Of a stretch of 64,000 bases of DNA, positions 1 through 10,000 are shown piece by piece; position 1 is the first letter of the stretch; each line of letters begins with the position of its first letter. The DNA comes from Saprospiraceae bacterium (GTDB taxonomy: Bacteria; Bacteroidota; Bacteroidia; Chitinophagales; Saprospiraceae). A program made the translations under genes and the position numbers. The DNA lies in the NCBI GenBank assembly GCA_016715245.1, contig JADKAS010000011.1:99501-163500 (forward strand). Direction: 5' to 3'. The notes under the pieces were generated by a model. The model worked only from the letters and a program-made list of their open reading frames with translations. It made no database searches and was not told the origin of the DNA.

Positions 1-332
1 GGCTGGCAACAGCATGGCTCAGCAAACCTACCGACCATTCTGTTTTAGTGCGGTTTGTCAATACTATAAGACCTTATAATTTTGGCTGGCAACCTGTCAT
101 TCAGAAAGCTTTGAAAGAAGGCAGCCTGAGCTCAAATTTCAACGATACGTCAAATATCCAAAGGGATATTCTCAATATGTTCCTGGGATGTATTTTGGTG
201 TATGCATTGCTTTTTGGCACAGGATTTCTTTTATATGGAAACATGTTGTTTTTCGGACTTTCTATCTTCGTTTCAGTATTAACAGGATGGTTGATGATGT
301 CTTTGTGGAATAAAAGCAAACACAGCTGGTAG
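1..332 (+). CDS. Sodium:solute symporter, C-terminal fragment (5' end outside window)
   Basis: The frame starting at base 3 is open to the window edge, so this is the 3' end of a larger gene. A GTG at 48 is probably internal rather than a start. The visible part begins with a soluble stretch containing WLSKPTDHSVLVRF and IRPYNFGW. This resembles the cytoplasmic linker before the last helices of SLC5-type Na+/solute symporters in Bacteroidota. Two hydrophobic segments follow (MFLGCILVYALLFGTGFLL and MLFFGLSIFVSVLTGWLMM), then a short basic tail. Substrate cannot be told from this fragment. The family assignment rests on remembered family patterns, not a search. Confidence 0.65.
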   Translation, partial: LATAWLSKPTDHSVLVRFVNTIRPYNFGWQPVIQKALKEGSLSSNFNDTSNIQRDILNMFLGCILVYALLFGTGFLLYGNMLFFGLSIFVSVLTGWLMMSLWNKSKHSW

Positions 333-399
333 GTTTAGTTTTGTCAACTTCTGCAATTATTCATTTAATTGTGTTATTTTTGCCATTCAAATCTAAAAG

Positions 400-1122
400 A
401 TGCTGGATAAGTTAAAAGGGTTGCAGGTCATTTACGAGGATAATCATATCATTGCCGTCAATAAACCCAATGGAGTTCTCGTCCAGGGTGATAAAAGCGG
501 AGACGATATATTGCCTGACCTTGTAAAAGAATACATTAAGCACCGTTACCAAAAACCGGGTGATGTTTTTTTAGGTACTTTTCATCGCCTGGACAGACCT
601 GTGAGTGGAGTGGTTGTATTTGCGAGAACTACCAAGGCACTCATCCGGTTGAATGAAATGATGAGAAACCGGGAAATCCAAAAAACATATTTTGCCCTGG
701 TTTTTCCGCGGCCTTCAGAATTAAAGGGACATCTCATCCACCATATTCTTAAAAATGAAGAAAAAAACACCGTAAGAGTTTTTGCAAAACCTAAGCCGGA
801 TACCAAAGAAGCAGAATTGTTTTTCAGAGTCGAAGCAGAACTCGATGCCAAAGTTCTCCTGGTGGTCAATCCAACCACAGGACGACCTCATCAGATCAGA
901 GCACAACTCAGCAAAATCGGCTGCCCTATACTTGGCGATTTGAAATATGGCGCTTCGTACCCGCTGCTCAATAACAACATCGGGCTTCATTGTTACGAAA
1001 TGAAATTTCTGCATCCTGTGAAAAAAGAAATGATCAGTATTAAAGCACTGCCACCCAAATCATTTCCATGGAACACCTTTGATGTTTCTACCTATAAAAA
1101 TGTAAATACCGATATAATTTGA
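400..1122 (+). CDS. RluA-family RNA pseudouridine synthase
   Basis: This is a 240-residue protein that converts uridine to pseudouridine in RNA, most likely 23S rRNA. The family signature HRLDRPVSG is at residues 62-70, with the catalytic Asp65. GRPHQIRAQL lies about two thirds along, as expected for the RluA/RluC/RluD catalytic domain. No N-terminal S4 domain is present, so it is a compact catalytic-domain-only member. The exact target site cannot be assigned, because RluA-type paralogues differ mainly in specificity. It starts 67 bases after the symporter gene in the same direction. Confidence 0.9.
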   Translation: MLDKLKGLQVIYEDNHIIAVNKPNGVLVQGDKSGDDILPDLVKEYIKHRYQKPGDVFLGTFHRLDRPVSGVVVFARTTKALIRLNEMMRNREIQKTYFALVFPRPSELKGHLIHHILKNEEKNTVRVFAKPKPDTKEAELFFRVEAELDAKVLLVVNPTTGRPHQIRAQLSKIGCPILGDLKYGASYPLLNNNIGLHCYEMKFLHPVKKEMISIKALPPKSFPWNTFDVSTYKNVNTDII

Positions 1123-1249
1123 TGAACCTCAAACTGTTTTGATCCATCCAATCTTTTCACAATCTCCTCATTGTCAGCGAAATTTTCAACATCAAAATAC
1201 TTTGCCTGTAAATTTTAAAATAATTTAGTGCCAGTTTTGAATTTTATCG

Positions 1250-1257
1250 TACTTTTG
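1250..1257 (+). promoter_or_regulatory. Bacteroidota -7 element for SRP RNA
   Basis: TACTTTTG fits the TAnnTTTG consensus of the Bacteroidota primary sigma factor. It sits just upstream of the SRP RNA. No convincing TTG -33 element is visible at the usual spacing. Confidence 0.6.
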
Positions 1258-1258
1258 C

Positions 1259-1350
1259 GGCCTGAGGGCCATACGACCAGCTCCTTCTGAACCCCCCCAG
1301 GGTAGAAATACAGCAAGGGTAGGAGGTTGAGCGGTGCGGTGTGGTTCCTC
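1259..1350 (+). ncRNA. ffs: Signal recognition particle RNA, small bacterial type
   Basis: This is the RNA scaffold of the signal recognition particle, which binds Ffh and directs membrane-protein export. The conserved domain IV is visible: CCCCCAGGGTAGAAATACAG then CAAGGG. It contains a GAAA (GNRA) tetraloop and the asymmetric A-rich loop ACAGCAAGGG. The outer arms (CCATAC near 1267 and GTGTGG near 1340) pair, allowing G-U. A -7 box lies immediately upstream and a T run at 1351-1359 downstream would end the transcript. The ends are estimated from these signals. A covariance-model search (Rfam small bacterial SRP) would settle it. Confidence 0.85.
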
Positions 1351-1437
1351 TTTTTTTTTATCGCCGATAATATATATAGTGCGCTCCCAAAGTACTGTAA
1401 GACGAAAATCCTGATTTTTACCAAAACAATCTTACCT

Positions 1438-2097
1438 ATGAAGTTTTTTATCGATACCGCCAATCTCAATGACATAAAAGAAGCCAAAGATCTGGGAATA
1501 CTGGATGGAGTGACCACTAATCCCTCCCTGATGGCTAAAGAAAAGATAACCGGAAAAAGTGCCATATTTGCCCACTACAAAGCCATTTGTGACATTGTTG
1601 AAGACGGAGATGTCAGTGCAGAAGTGATCGCCACCGATTTTGACGGTATTATTAAGGAAGGTTTGGAACTGGCCAAAATTTCAGATAATATTGTTGTCAA
1701 AGTACCTATGATCAAAGATGGTATCAAAGCCATTTCATGGTTTACCGCCAACGATATCAGAACCAATTGTACGCTTGTTTTTTCAGCGGGTCAGGCTATT
1801 CTTGCCGCAAAAGCAGGTGCTACCTACCTCTCCCCTTTTGTCGGAAGAGTGGATGATATAACCTGGGATGGCATCCAGCTGATTGAAGAAATTGCCGGTA
1901 TTTACTCCATGCAGGGATATATGACGGAAATTCTGGCCGCTTCTATACGAACGCCACTGCACATTGTTCAGGCCGCCAAGGCCGGTGCAGATGTAGTCAC
2001 CTGCCCTCTTTCTTCCATCATGGGCTTACTAAACCATCCTCTTACGGATATAGGGTTACAAAAATTTCTGGAAGACCACAACAAAGGGAATAAATAA
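1438..2097 (+). CDS. fsa: Transaldolase / fructose-6-phosphate aldolase-like protein (TalC/Fsa family)
   Basis: A 219-residue class I aldolase of the small transaldolase family. It acts in sugar-phosphate metabolism through a Schiff-base lysine. Seen: N-terminal MKFFIDTANL, the TTNPSLMAKE strand (residues 26-35), the putative Schiff-base Lys88 in VVKVPM, TLVFSAGQA and SPFVGRVDD. Length matches the family (about 214-222). The frame is open back to 1327, but that extension overlaps the SRP RNA; the ATG at 1438 begins exactly where homologues begin. True transaldolase and fructose-6-phosphate aldolase activity cannot be separated by eye. Confidence 0.9.
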   Translation: MKFFIDTANLNDIKEAKDLGILDGVTTNPSLMAKEKITGKSAIFAHYKAICDIVEDGDVSAEVIATDFDGIIKEGLELAKISDNIVVKVPMIKDGIKAISWFTANDIRTNCTLVFSAGQAILAAKAGATYLSPFVGRVDDITWDGIQLIEEIAGIYSMQGYMTEILAASIRTPLHIVQAAKAGADVVTCPLSSIMGLLNHPLTDIGLQKFLEDHNKGNK

Positions 2098-2176
2098 GAA
2101 CCACAACCAAATTCAAGGGGCGTTAGCCCTGTCATCTTCTTAACAAACAACCTATTTTTTAGAGACCAGAACCTAT

Positions 2177-3952
2177 CTACCAGAATTTTTCGGAAGCCGG
2201 TATTTTGAGTAAAAAATCATTCATCTGGTCATACCCTTTTTGAATGATAAGTCTCCACTTTTTATGATCAAGCAGTCCTATTCCCTTCAGATCAAGTTCC
2301 AGATAATGAGAAACACTTGATTTATATTGTTCCTGTCTTTGTGTGCTGTTTAATGTCAGTGAATTTATGATCACCGAACTAATTCCTGGAAGTTTGTATT
2401 TTTTTCTTCCCAACAATTTGTCCCAAAACAGTTTTCCCACAGACGGTAATTCTTCCAGCGTCGTCTTATGAGGTGTCAAACCAGACAAAGCAATGGCAAA
2501 AATAAATCCTACCGGATACCGAAACATGGGTTCAATGGGCAGATTATCCACCACTCCCCCATCTACATGAAGTTCGTTGTTGATAACTACAGGAGGAAAT
2601 ACTCCTGGGATGGCAATACTTGCCATTATTTTTTTCCAGGCCAAACCAGTCTCATGAATGTGTAATGTGGCCATTGAATAATTTGCCGAGATACAATAGG
2701 TTGTTATCCAGAAATCCTCAATATGCAAATGACCATATAAATATTTAAGATAGCTTGACATTTTATTACCCGACATAATGGACAGGATGGGAAAAGTATA
2801 GTCATTGGAGATCAAATTCTTTTTAGCTGAATCCTCTGAATAATAATCCATTTTGGGGATATCGAAATCGCAAAAAACTATGCCGAATCCATATAAAGCG
2901 CCTGCACTTGTCCCTCCCAGAAAATCAATCTGAATACCTTGATGCAGCATGGCTTTTACGGCACCTATATGTGCATTGCCTTTACTGCCTCCCCCGCCAA
3001 GCACCAATCCCACCGCTTTGTTGGTGAGTATGCGACAAAATCTGGCAACGTCGCCTGCGTGATTTTTCCTGAAATGAATATGAAGGTCAATTTTGCGATG
3101 ATGAAACCATCTCCTTGTATTTTCAGGGTTTGGGGCTTTTTCAGGATGTAGTAAAAGTAAGTATACCTTTTTATTTAAAAAATGTTGTTTGTACATATCC
3201 AGTTTTTTCTCAATCGGATATATATCTGCAGAAGCATTAAAATCACTGGCCACCATAACAAGGTCTGAGTACAGAAGGCAATCTTTGGACCATTCAGGAT
3301 GGGAGTCATTGCAAACGAAAAAATTGAGTCCTTCTTTTTCTTCAAGCTTACTGAAAAAAGTATCTTTATCTTTTTCGTATAATGAATCATATTGGTGAAC
3401 GATAAAGTTGACACCCGTTTCTTTAAATCTTGCTTCAACACTATTTGTCCAGTCACTGATATCACTGTTGCCCTGCAAATGGACAACGGCAATATTTTTA
3501 GGTTGGTTTTGCAGGTGTTTTTGAAGATTGTTTCTGTTGAGTCTTTTCAGCAGAACAGAAGTAAGGTTTCGGGCAAACGTAGGCTGCAAGGCTGTCATTC
3601 TTACATACTCTATTTCATTAAATTCCAGAAGCAACGAAGGACGGATGGCGTACACAGAGGCAGACCTGGGTTCATTACTGAAAAGAGCAAATTCGCCGAC
3701 GGGCTCCCCTTCGGTTACATCCCCCAGTACATACATTCCTTCTTCTCTTTCAGCAACAGCGCGAAGTCTTCCGGAAAGAACAATATAAAGAGATTTGTCA
3801 GTATCTCCTTGTGCAAACAATATATCACCGCTTTCAATATGTACCATCCTACCGTTTTCCAAAACCTGGTGAAGCAATGTTGTATCCGTGTCACCCAAAA
3901 GTGCAGAGAGTATTTGTATATGTTTGTTTCCATGTGTATTTTTATTACTCAT
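2177..3952 (-). CDS. Patatin-like phospholipase with N-terminal cyclic-nucleotide-binding domain
   Basis: A 591-residue protein in the arrangement of neuropathy-target-esterase-like bacterial proteins. Residues about 20-130 form a cNMP-binding/CAP-ED fold (GDILFAQGD, GEFALFSNEPRSASVYA). A middle region of unknown role follows. A patatin lipase domain starts near 315 with the oxyanion loop GLVLGGGGSKG, the nucleophile motif GTSAG near 347, and the catalytic Asp in DGG near 464. It probably hydrolyses phospholipid or lysophospholipid acyl esters, perhaps gated by a nucleotide. There is no signal peptide, so it is likely cytoplasmic or peripheral. It is convergent with the aldolase gene. Confidence 0.9.
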   Translation of the reverse strand: MSNKNTHGNKHIQILSALLGDTDTTLLHQVLENGRMVHIESGDILFAQGDTDKSLYIVLSGRLRAVAEREEGMYVLGDVTEGEPVGEFALFSNEPRSASVYAIRPSLLLEFNEIEYVRMTALQPTFARNLTSVLLKRLNRNNLQKHLQNQPKNIAVVHLQGNSDISDWTNSVEARFKETGVNFIVHQYDSLYEKDKDTFFSKLEEKEGLNFFVCNDSHPEWSKDCLLYSDLVMVASDFNASADIYPIEKKLDMYKQHFLNKKVYLLLLHPEKAPNPENTRRWFHHRKIDLHIHFRKNHAGDVARFCRILTNKAVGLVLGGGGSKGNAHIGAVKAMLHQGIQIDFLGGTSAGALYGFGIVFCDFDIPKMDYYSEDSAKKNLISNDYTFPILSIMSGNKMSSYLKYLYGHLHIEDFWITTYCISANYSMATLHIHETGLAWKKIMASIAIPGVFPPVVINNELHVDGGVVDNLPIEPMFRYPVGFIFAIALSGLTPHKTTLEELPSVGKLFWDKLLGRKKYKLPGISSVIINSLTLNSTQRQEQYKSSVSHYLELDLKGIGLLDHKKWRLIIQKGYDQMNDFLLKIPASEKFW

Positions 3953-3981
3953 GTATAAAAATTTTTCGAATTACCTGTTTT

Positions 3982-4151
3982 AGAGCTCTGTCAAGATAAA
4001 GAACTTAATTAAATGTGGTTCTTTTTCCGAATATCTGCGTTAAAAATACTCGCCGTCTCGTTATATGATTACGAGATGACTGCGTTTTTTGCCTTGATCT
4101 TCAAAAAAATAACTCTCATTTTAATTTAACTTATTATCTTGACAGAGCACT
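3982..4151. repeat. MITE-like element with inverted terminal repeats
   Basis: The 18-base arms at 3982-3999 and 4134-4151 are inverted copies with a single mismatch (core GCTCTGTCAAGATAA). Similarity continues imperfectly about 15 bases further inward. The 170-bp interior has no ORF and holds a small hairpin (CTCGT...ACGAG near 4052-4073). This architecture suggests a miniature non-autonomous element. I see no clear target-site duplication and no matching transposase in the window. Confidence 0.55.
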
Positions 4152-4327
4152 AGTAAATTCCAAAAGTACACAAAAATGTAGTATTCAGAAATGGAAAACA
4201 GGAATACTAAAATGAAAAATCACTTTTGACATCTTTAAATCAGGATTACGCATTAGGCTAATAACGATTATGATCAGCTTTTTATGAATCAATTGACCTA
4301 CGTCATAGTTCATGATATCTGCCATCA

Positions 4328-4359
4328 TTGGCAAACTGATAAAATACTACTTATTTTTG
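4328..4359 (+). promoter_or_regulatory. Bacteroidota promoter (TTG -33, TATTTTTG -7)
   Basis: TTG at 4328-4330, a 21-base spacer, and TATTTTTG at 4352-4359 fit the Bacteroidota consensus closely. It lies 43 bases upstream of the first Ig-like lipoprotein gene. Confidence 0.7.
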
Positions 4360-4402
4360 TACTGAAAGTTAAATTAATTTAATCACCATAAAAACAAATA
4401 TC

Positions 4403-5104
4403 ATGAAAAGCAATTTTATCAAGTTTTTGGCGATGTTGGTTTTGCCAATGTTTGTTGCTTCCTGTAACAAAGACGATACACCTTCAAATAAAATTCCTGT
4501 TATTTCCGCTATTCAAGTGAATCCCGCTTCTACTGCTGCCAACGGAGTAGTGAATATTACCGTTTTGGCTGTTGACCCGGACGGTGATCCGTTGACCTAT
4601 AGCTATGTGGTTACCGGCGGCGCTATCAGTGGTATAGGTCCCAATGTGAGTTGGACGGCTCCTTCTACACCGGGTGCTCATTCTGTAACAGTTACTGTAA
4701 GTGATGGAAAAGGAGGAACTGCAACAGGCAATGGAAGTTTAACCGTACAACAAGCTATAACACAGATTACTGGTACAGCAAGATTTCTTGCAGGCACAGC
4801 AGGTGATTTGTCCAACGCTAAAGTAAGTATGTATACCACCCGTGACAACTGGGTGAATAACAACCCTATCAAATTTGGTGCTGTAAACGGAGTGGGTGCT
4901 GTGGTCACATTCTCCCTCACCAATATCAATCCGGGCAACTATTATGTTGACGTCTGGAAAGACAATGACAATAATGGATTTTGGTCAGCAGGTGACTTTG
5001 TAGGTATCTATGGTAACTTAAACTTAGGTGCCGATGGATTGACAGAAGTTCAGGTCGGTCAGGGACAAACCGTAAATATTAATATAGATATGTTTATCTT
5101 ATAG
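4403..5104 (+). CDS. Ig-like-domain lipoprotein (family copy 1)
   Basis: A 233-residue lipoprotein. The signal peptide ends in the lipobox VASC with the acylated Cys21. Residues about 30-115 form an Ig/PKD-like beta-sandwich (DPDGDPLTY, VSWTAPSTPGAHSVTVTV, DGKGG). Residues about 116-233 form a second domain with GDLSNAKV, PGNYYVDVWKDNDNNG and GDFVGIYG. The acidic DNDNNG turn may bind calcium. It is probably displayed on the outer membrane; function is unknown. Two related genes follow (5179-6489 and the truncated one at 13114), so this is a locally expanded family. A good promoter lies upstream and a terminator at 5125-5151. Confidence 0.85.
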   Translation: MKSNFIKFLAMLVLPMFVASCNKDDTPSNKIPVISAIQVNPASTAANGVVNITVLAVDPDGDPLTYSYVVTGGAISGIGPNVSWTAPSTPGAHSVTVTVSDGKGGTATGNGSLTVQQAITQITGTARFLAGTAGDLSNAKVSMYTTRDNWVNNNPIKFGAVNGVGAVVTFSLTNINPGNYYVDVWKDNDNNGFWSAGDFVGIYGNLNLGADGLTEVQVGQGQTVNINIDMFIL

Positions 5105-5124
5105 ATAAGATAAAAAGCATTCGT

Positions 5125-5151
5125 AAAAGGAGAGACAACTCTCCTTTTTTC
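5125..5151 (+). terminator. Rho-independent terminator
   Basis: A perfect 10-base stem AAAAGGAGAG/CTCTCCTTTT with a 4-base loop, followed by more T. It ends the first lipoprotein gene. Confidence 0.8.
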
Positions 5152-5178
5152 TTTCTTCCACTACTTAAATGAAAATAT

Positions 5179-6489
5179 ATGAAACCGCGATATATTTTAC
5201 ACATTTTCCTTTTTCTGATGATGGCTGTATTTTTTACCACCTGCGAAAAAGATGAAAAAACCAATACCCAACCCGTCATTCAATCCGTAACGGTTACACC
5301 CAATATTATTAATGCCAATGGTATGGTAACCATCGCGGTGGTCGCATCGGATGCGGACAAGGATCCATTATCCTATGCCTATATTGTCACAGGGGGCGCT
5401 ATCACAGGAACAGGGCCTTTCGTATCATGGACAGCACCATCAACTGATGGAGCCCACTCCGTCACCGTAACCGTCCGTGACGGAAAAGGAGGTGAAGTCA
5501 CTCAAAATGCATCGCTGACGGTTTTAAAACCTGTTACTCAGGTGACAGGGACCGCTTCTTTTGTAGCAGGAGTATCCGGCGATTTGTCCAATGCCAAAGT
5601 AAGTTTATATACTTCTCTTGAAAATTTTGAACTCAACCAACCGGTGAGATTTGTTGCCGTCAACGGTAGCGGAGGTAATGTAACTTTTACTATTCCCAAT
5701 GTGCTTCCGGGAAATTACTATCTTTCTGTATGGAAAGACAATAACAACTCACAGGTTTTTGACAAGGGAGATTTTATCGGTATATATGGTGTGATCAATC
5801 TGGGAGCATATACCTTTACAGAAATGGCAGTGAAAGAAGGAGAAACATTTAATTGCAAAATAGATATGTGGATTCTGGATTTTAACACACCACCACTTAT
5901 TACCTCTTTTAATGTTTTCCCAACTACCTTAAATCCCGGGCAACGGGCAAATGTTAGTGTTGAAGCCATTGACGACGACAATGATGCCTTGACATACCAA
6001 TATTCTGTCAATGGTGGATTTATTATAGGGACAGGAACAAATGTACAATGGGAAGCTCCTCTGACACCGGGTGATTATAACATAAGTGTAACTGTGGATG
6101 ATGGTAATGGTGGTACCGATCAGGACAAACGCACCGTCACTGTTCAGGCAACACAAACCAAAATTACAGGTTCGGCCAAACTTGAGGCGGGTTTGTCCGG
6201 AGATCTTGTTAATTCAAAGGTAAGTATCTATAAAAGTATATCGGACTGGATAGACAATATACCTGTAAAATTTACCGCAACCAGTGGTGCCGGTACATCG
6301 GTAACCTATATTCTGAACAATGTAACACCAGGCACCTACTATTTGGATTTGTGGAAAGACAACGACAATAACGGTATTTGGTCAGCCGGTGATTTTGTCG
6401 GTCTTTATGATGACAATAATGGAATGATTCCATTTACCATATCTGATGGACAAACGATCACCATCAATCTGGAAGTTACAAAATTGTAA
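5179..6489 (+). CDS. Ig-like-domain lipoprotein with duplicated unit (family copy 2)
   Basis: A 436-residue paralogue of the preceding gene. It has a signal peptide and lipobox (FFTTC, Cys22), then two tandem copies of the [Ig-like sandwich + GDLSNAKV-type domain] unit. The units meet near residue 237. Each ends in the signature PGxYYLxxWKDNxN followed by a GDF(I/V)G motif. The first unit is closest to copy 1 and the second ends LEVTKL. It is probably a surface adhesin or ligand-binding lipoprotein; no specific function is recognised. It is followed by a terminator at 6622-6660 that has a counterpart after the truncated third copy. Confidence 0.85.
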   Translation: MKPRYILHIFLFLMMAVFFTTCEKDEKTNTQPVIQSVTVTPNIINANGMVTIAVVASDADKDPLSYAYIVTGGAITGTGPFVSWTAPSTDGAHSVTVTVRDGKGGEVTQNASLTVLKPVTQVTGTASFVAGVSGDLSNAKVSLYTSLENFELNQPVRFVAVNGSGGNVTFTIPNVLPGNYYLSVWKDNNNSQVFDKGDFIGIYGVINLGAYTFTEMAVKEGETFNCKIDMWILDFNTPPLITSFNVFPTTLNPGQRANVSVEAIDDDNDALTYQYSVNGGFIIGTGTNVQWEAPLTPGDYNISVTVDDGNGGTDQDKRTVTVQATQTKITGSAKLEAGLSGDLVNSKVSIYKSISDWIDNIPVKFTATSGAGTSVTYILNNVTPGTYYLDLWKDNDNNGIWSAGDFVGLYDDNNGMIPFTISDGQTITINLEVTKL

Positions 6490-6621
6490 CCGGTGGCAAA
6501 CCTGCGTTAATCACTTATTTTGTCTGTCCAAAGATGTGCTCCAAATGTACCTCTCTCAGATAAACAAAAGATACAAATAAAAAAAGATAAAGAATTTTTT
6601 GTATGTGGTGAATAAAATGAA

Positions 6622-6660
6622 TCAGCTGCGACGTTCCAACGTTGCGGCTGATTTTATTAT
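6622..6660 (+). terminator. Rho-independent terminator
   Basis: The stem AGCTGCGACGTT/AACGTTGCGGCT (12 pairs, two of them G-U) with a 2-base loop is followed by a T-rich tract. It ends the 5179-6489 lipoprotein gene. The sequence leading into it resembles that before the terminator at 14167-14200. Confidence 0.75.
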
Positions 6661-6993
6661 TACCATACCTGTCCGTCTCTGCAGAATACATTACGGCATC
6701 ATCTCAGGCTTTAGCCCAGCCAACTTCATAAAATAAACATCACAACCCACTTCAAGAGGTATTACTGCATACTGTACAATGAAGAATACAGGGCTAACGC
6801 CACTCGCTTCTCTTTTGTAGTAAGACAAAAAATGTGTTACACAACAAAGCTTGTCCTGATAAAACTCAGTTCTTAAATACTTTTCATTTTTGAACCGTCA
6901 TGGTTGTTATAATGGAATGTATTTCCGTAAGAAGTTTTAGCTTGATAATGCGGATAATATCAATTTCAATCCGGATAGGCCTTGGTCAAAAAT
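6661..6993. other. Gene-free stretch
   Basis: No ORF with coding character or RNA gene is seen. A short sequence near 6783-6799 (CAGGGCTAACGCC) occurs inverted near 2117-2131 (GGCGTTAGCCCTG), downstream of the aldolase gene, so it may be a small dispersed repeat. Confidence 0.4.
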
Positions 6994-7027
6994 AAAACAC
7001 CAACTTTGAAGACAAAGTTGGTGTTTT
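6994..7027. terminator. Bidirectional terminator
   Basis: A perfect 15-base stem (AAAACACCAACTTTG and its complement) with a 4-base loop, A-rich on one side and T-rich on the other. It lies 26 bases past the stop of the large minus-strand beta-helix gene and would end it. Confidence 0.85.
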
Positions 7028-7052
7028 AACATATACTAGTTAATATAATAAC

Positions 7053-10000
7053 CTACAACTTGGAAATAGTAGTAGCGCCAGTATTAATTAATGTACCACC
7101 CGGCATACCTGTTTGTACCAAAATGATCGGAACCAAAGATGGAGGGGTACTGTTCGGATTATTTTTGTCTATAATATCAATATTATGTAAGGTAACGGTT
7201 TTGCCTACACCTATTCGTAAACCAAAGGTAGACGAAGACAGCGCTGCATTAGAAAAATCAAAGTCAAGAGCGGCGACACCTTGAAGGGTGATATTCTTTT
7301 TAATGGTCAATGGTTCGGTAAAAAATGAAGTAGGAACACCTGGGTCAAAGGTGATGATACTACCATCAGATACACAACTTAATACATTCCTAAGTGTACC
7401 AACCGTAATGATATCATTACCACTATTCGTGACTACTGCCGAACAAGACAGAGATATTTCATCGGCACCCGCGTCGGGATTAGAACTGTCTCTCACATCT
7501 ATACCATCAATGTCTGTTGTAACACTTGCTAAAGGTGCTCCCGCTGAATTCACATAAAATCCAAATGAAGGATTAATATGCAAATCTGTAGCCGATATGA
7601 ACGGAACTGCCGCATTGTATGCATCTGAATTGAGATCATTGGTGTTTGATGTACTCAATGTAGTTGTATATGCCCTCAAACCGGCGATGGTTGTATAAAA
7701 GTTGATACAGTCGTGACATACTCCTTGTCTGGCTATGTCAGTGCCGTGAAAATAGACATTATTGTCTAAATTTAAGTTGTTGGCAGAGGTGCCTCCTGAT
7801 GGTAAATATATAGCCACATGTGCAATATTGGTTGTACCCCCTGTAATATTATTGGCAAAAATATTGTTTCTGACATCACAACCTGTGGATCCGTTGCTAA
7901 CCAGGCAAAACGCTGCAGATAATAAACTGGAGCTTGCCGTACCCGGTAATAGTCCATTTAAATTTACTGAATTATGATACACAACATGGTTAATACCTGA
8001 GGCTATTCTGATACCAAAAACACCAAACGAAGCACTGAACGCATTACCAGTTGTCATTACTTGATTGACGTTACTCACAAAATTATTTCGGATAATAACA
8101 TTACTCCCGGCACTAATGTTGATGCCATATGCGCCAAAAGTGCCTGTATTCAAATGACTTATGTTGCTGACATTATTTCTTTCAATGATGGTACCGCTGC
8201 TTGAATTATCGATACCACTAAGATTATTTGTACCGGCAGTGGAAATGTTGTCTATAGTATTGCCAGAAATAATATTGCCGGAAGCAGCAAGTCCTGAAGA
8301 CTCCCTTATACCATATGGCGCAAATGCACTTGTTAATGTCATTCCCAGATTACTTACCGTATTTCCAATGACTGTGGTATTACTGGTCCCTGTCGCCAGC
8401 CAAATACCATGATCATTTTCGCCATCTATATTACTAAAATTACCAATTGTGTTATTTGATACAGTGGCTCCACTTACCCCTTGCAAATACAGGCCATTAC
8501 GTCGAATTGCACTACCATCAGTAGTGTTTAGTGTGTTTTGGGTTAACAATAATCCTGATCCATTACCCGGAGAGACAACGGCTATGTTAAAACATCCGTT
8601 AAACGCTCTTTGAATATCATTGTTTTGTATAGTGATATCATTAAAGTAACCGGCAGTTCCTAAGACTGCTCCATCAGAGGTGACGATAGCAGTTGAAGTA
8701 CTTACGCCATTGATGACAATACAATTTTTGAGGGTCACGTTTGTAATCGGTATCGTACCTGTGGATCCTATATGGACAACAGTAGGAGATGTTGTACTTG
8801 CATTGGCAAGCGTAAGATCGCGGCTGTTGCTTCCGTTATTGGAACCATCTATAGTGACATAGTTGCCTAATATTTTTAATAAAGGTCCGCTGGCTACGGT
8901 TGCTGTCACTGACGCGGTGACACCTGTGGCGGGTCTGATGGTCAAAGTATTTGTAGCGCTGGCATCCGGGTGTTTGATAATCGTCATCGCCCCTGCTTCT
9001 GTATAGGTAGGATCTAATAATTCAAAAACGATTGGACCATTCAAACATTTTGTATTATATTCATTGATAGCTGCCGTAAGTGTAGGATACGTACCCGCTC
9101 CACCTACAGTGTACGTACCAAAAGGAAGCGTCGTGGCTATTGGGTATGAACTCGGTGTGGTTGGTGGGGTAGATGCTAATGGAGGATTTGCCGTAAACCC
9201 TGAAGCTCCCAATGATGGGAAAGAACCAACATTTGCAGTGCCTGCGCCGTCTTGCGCTACAATATAGTATGAAACTACATCTCCTACACCAACACCAGCT
9301 CCAAAGGTGAAGGAATATTGACCACTGCCTAAACTGGTACCTGTTGCAGCTGTGTAAAGACCCGCATTAATTCTCCAATACAACACCGGCAACCCTAACC
9401 CCGCGATAGGAACACCGCTTAGGTCCGTAATCGTAGCAATCAAGGTTCGGGCTGTGGTAGCACACGTAAATGAAAAAGGAACATAAGTGATGGTAGGTTT
9501 CATAAGGTCTAAGTACACGCCATCAAATTCGTCAGCACCAATATCATGAAAAAATCCACCACCGTTTACAGAGCCAGCCGGTCCTGGACGTACATCGTTA
9601 TCATAATCATTAGTCAAACCTACGATAGATATACCACCTGATTCAAGTCCTGTAGGTGTGACTCCAAAATTCACATGTAAATCACCAATAGCAGTATTTA
9701 CAAATGGTACAGAAACTGCTGATATTGAAGAACCATCACTTACAGAATTTGTCTGCCAGTCGGAAAAATTTAATGCAGAAGTCCAGTGTCCAATGGTAGT
9801 TGAATTAGCATTAAGTACATTATTATTACTGGCATTGGCGGCCCAACCAACTGCACTTACTGGTGGTGTGGCATTAAATCCATTACATATCGCAAAGTGC
9901 TGACCTGTACCACCACTTCTGCTATTTTGAAAAATATTATTTTTAACATCTACTGTAACTGTATTAGCAATCGCTGTTATATAGATCGATCTCATAAAGG

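Noticed and set aside
1327..1437. N-terminal extension of the transaldolase-like protein
   Set aside because: It overlaps the SRP RNA and its terminator T run and has no family similarity; the ATG at 1438 fits the family start.
3392..3958. 188-codon plus-strand ORF
   Set aside because: It lies wholly inside the cyclic-nucleotide/patatin gene on the opposite strand, which has clear domain motifs.
7053..7500. T9SS C-terminal sorting domain on the giant beta-helix protein
   Set aside because: The end lacks the PNP, DxxGR and GxYxL-type motifs seen in the 17781 and 23804 genes; another sorting or anchoring route must be assumed.
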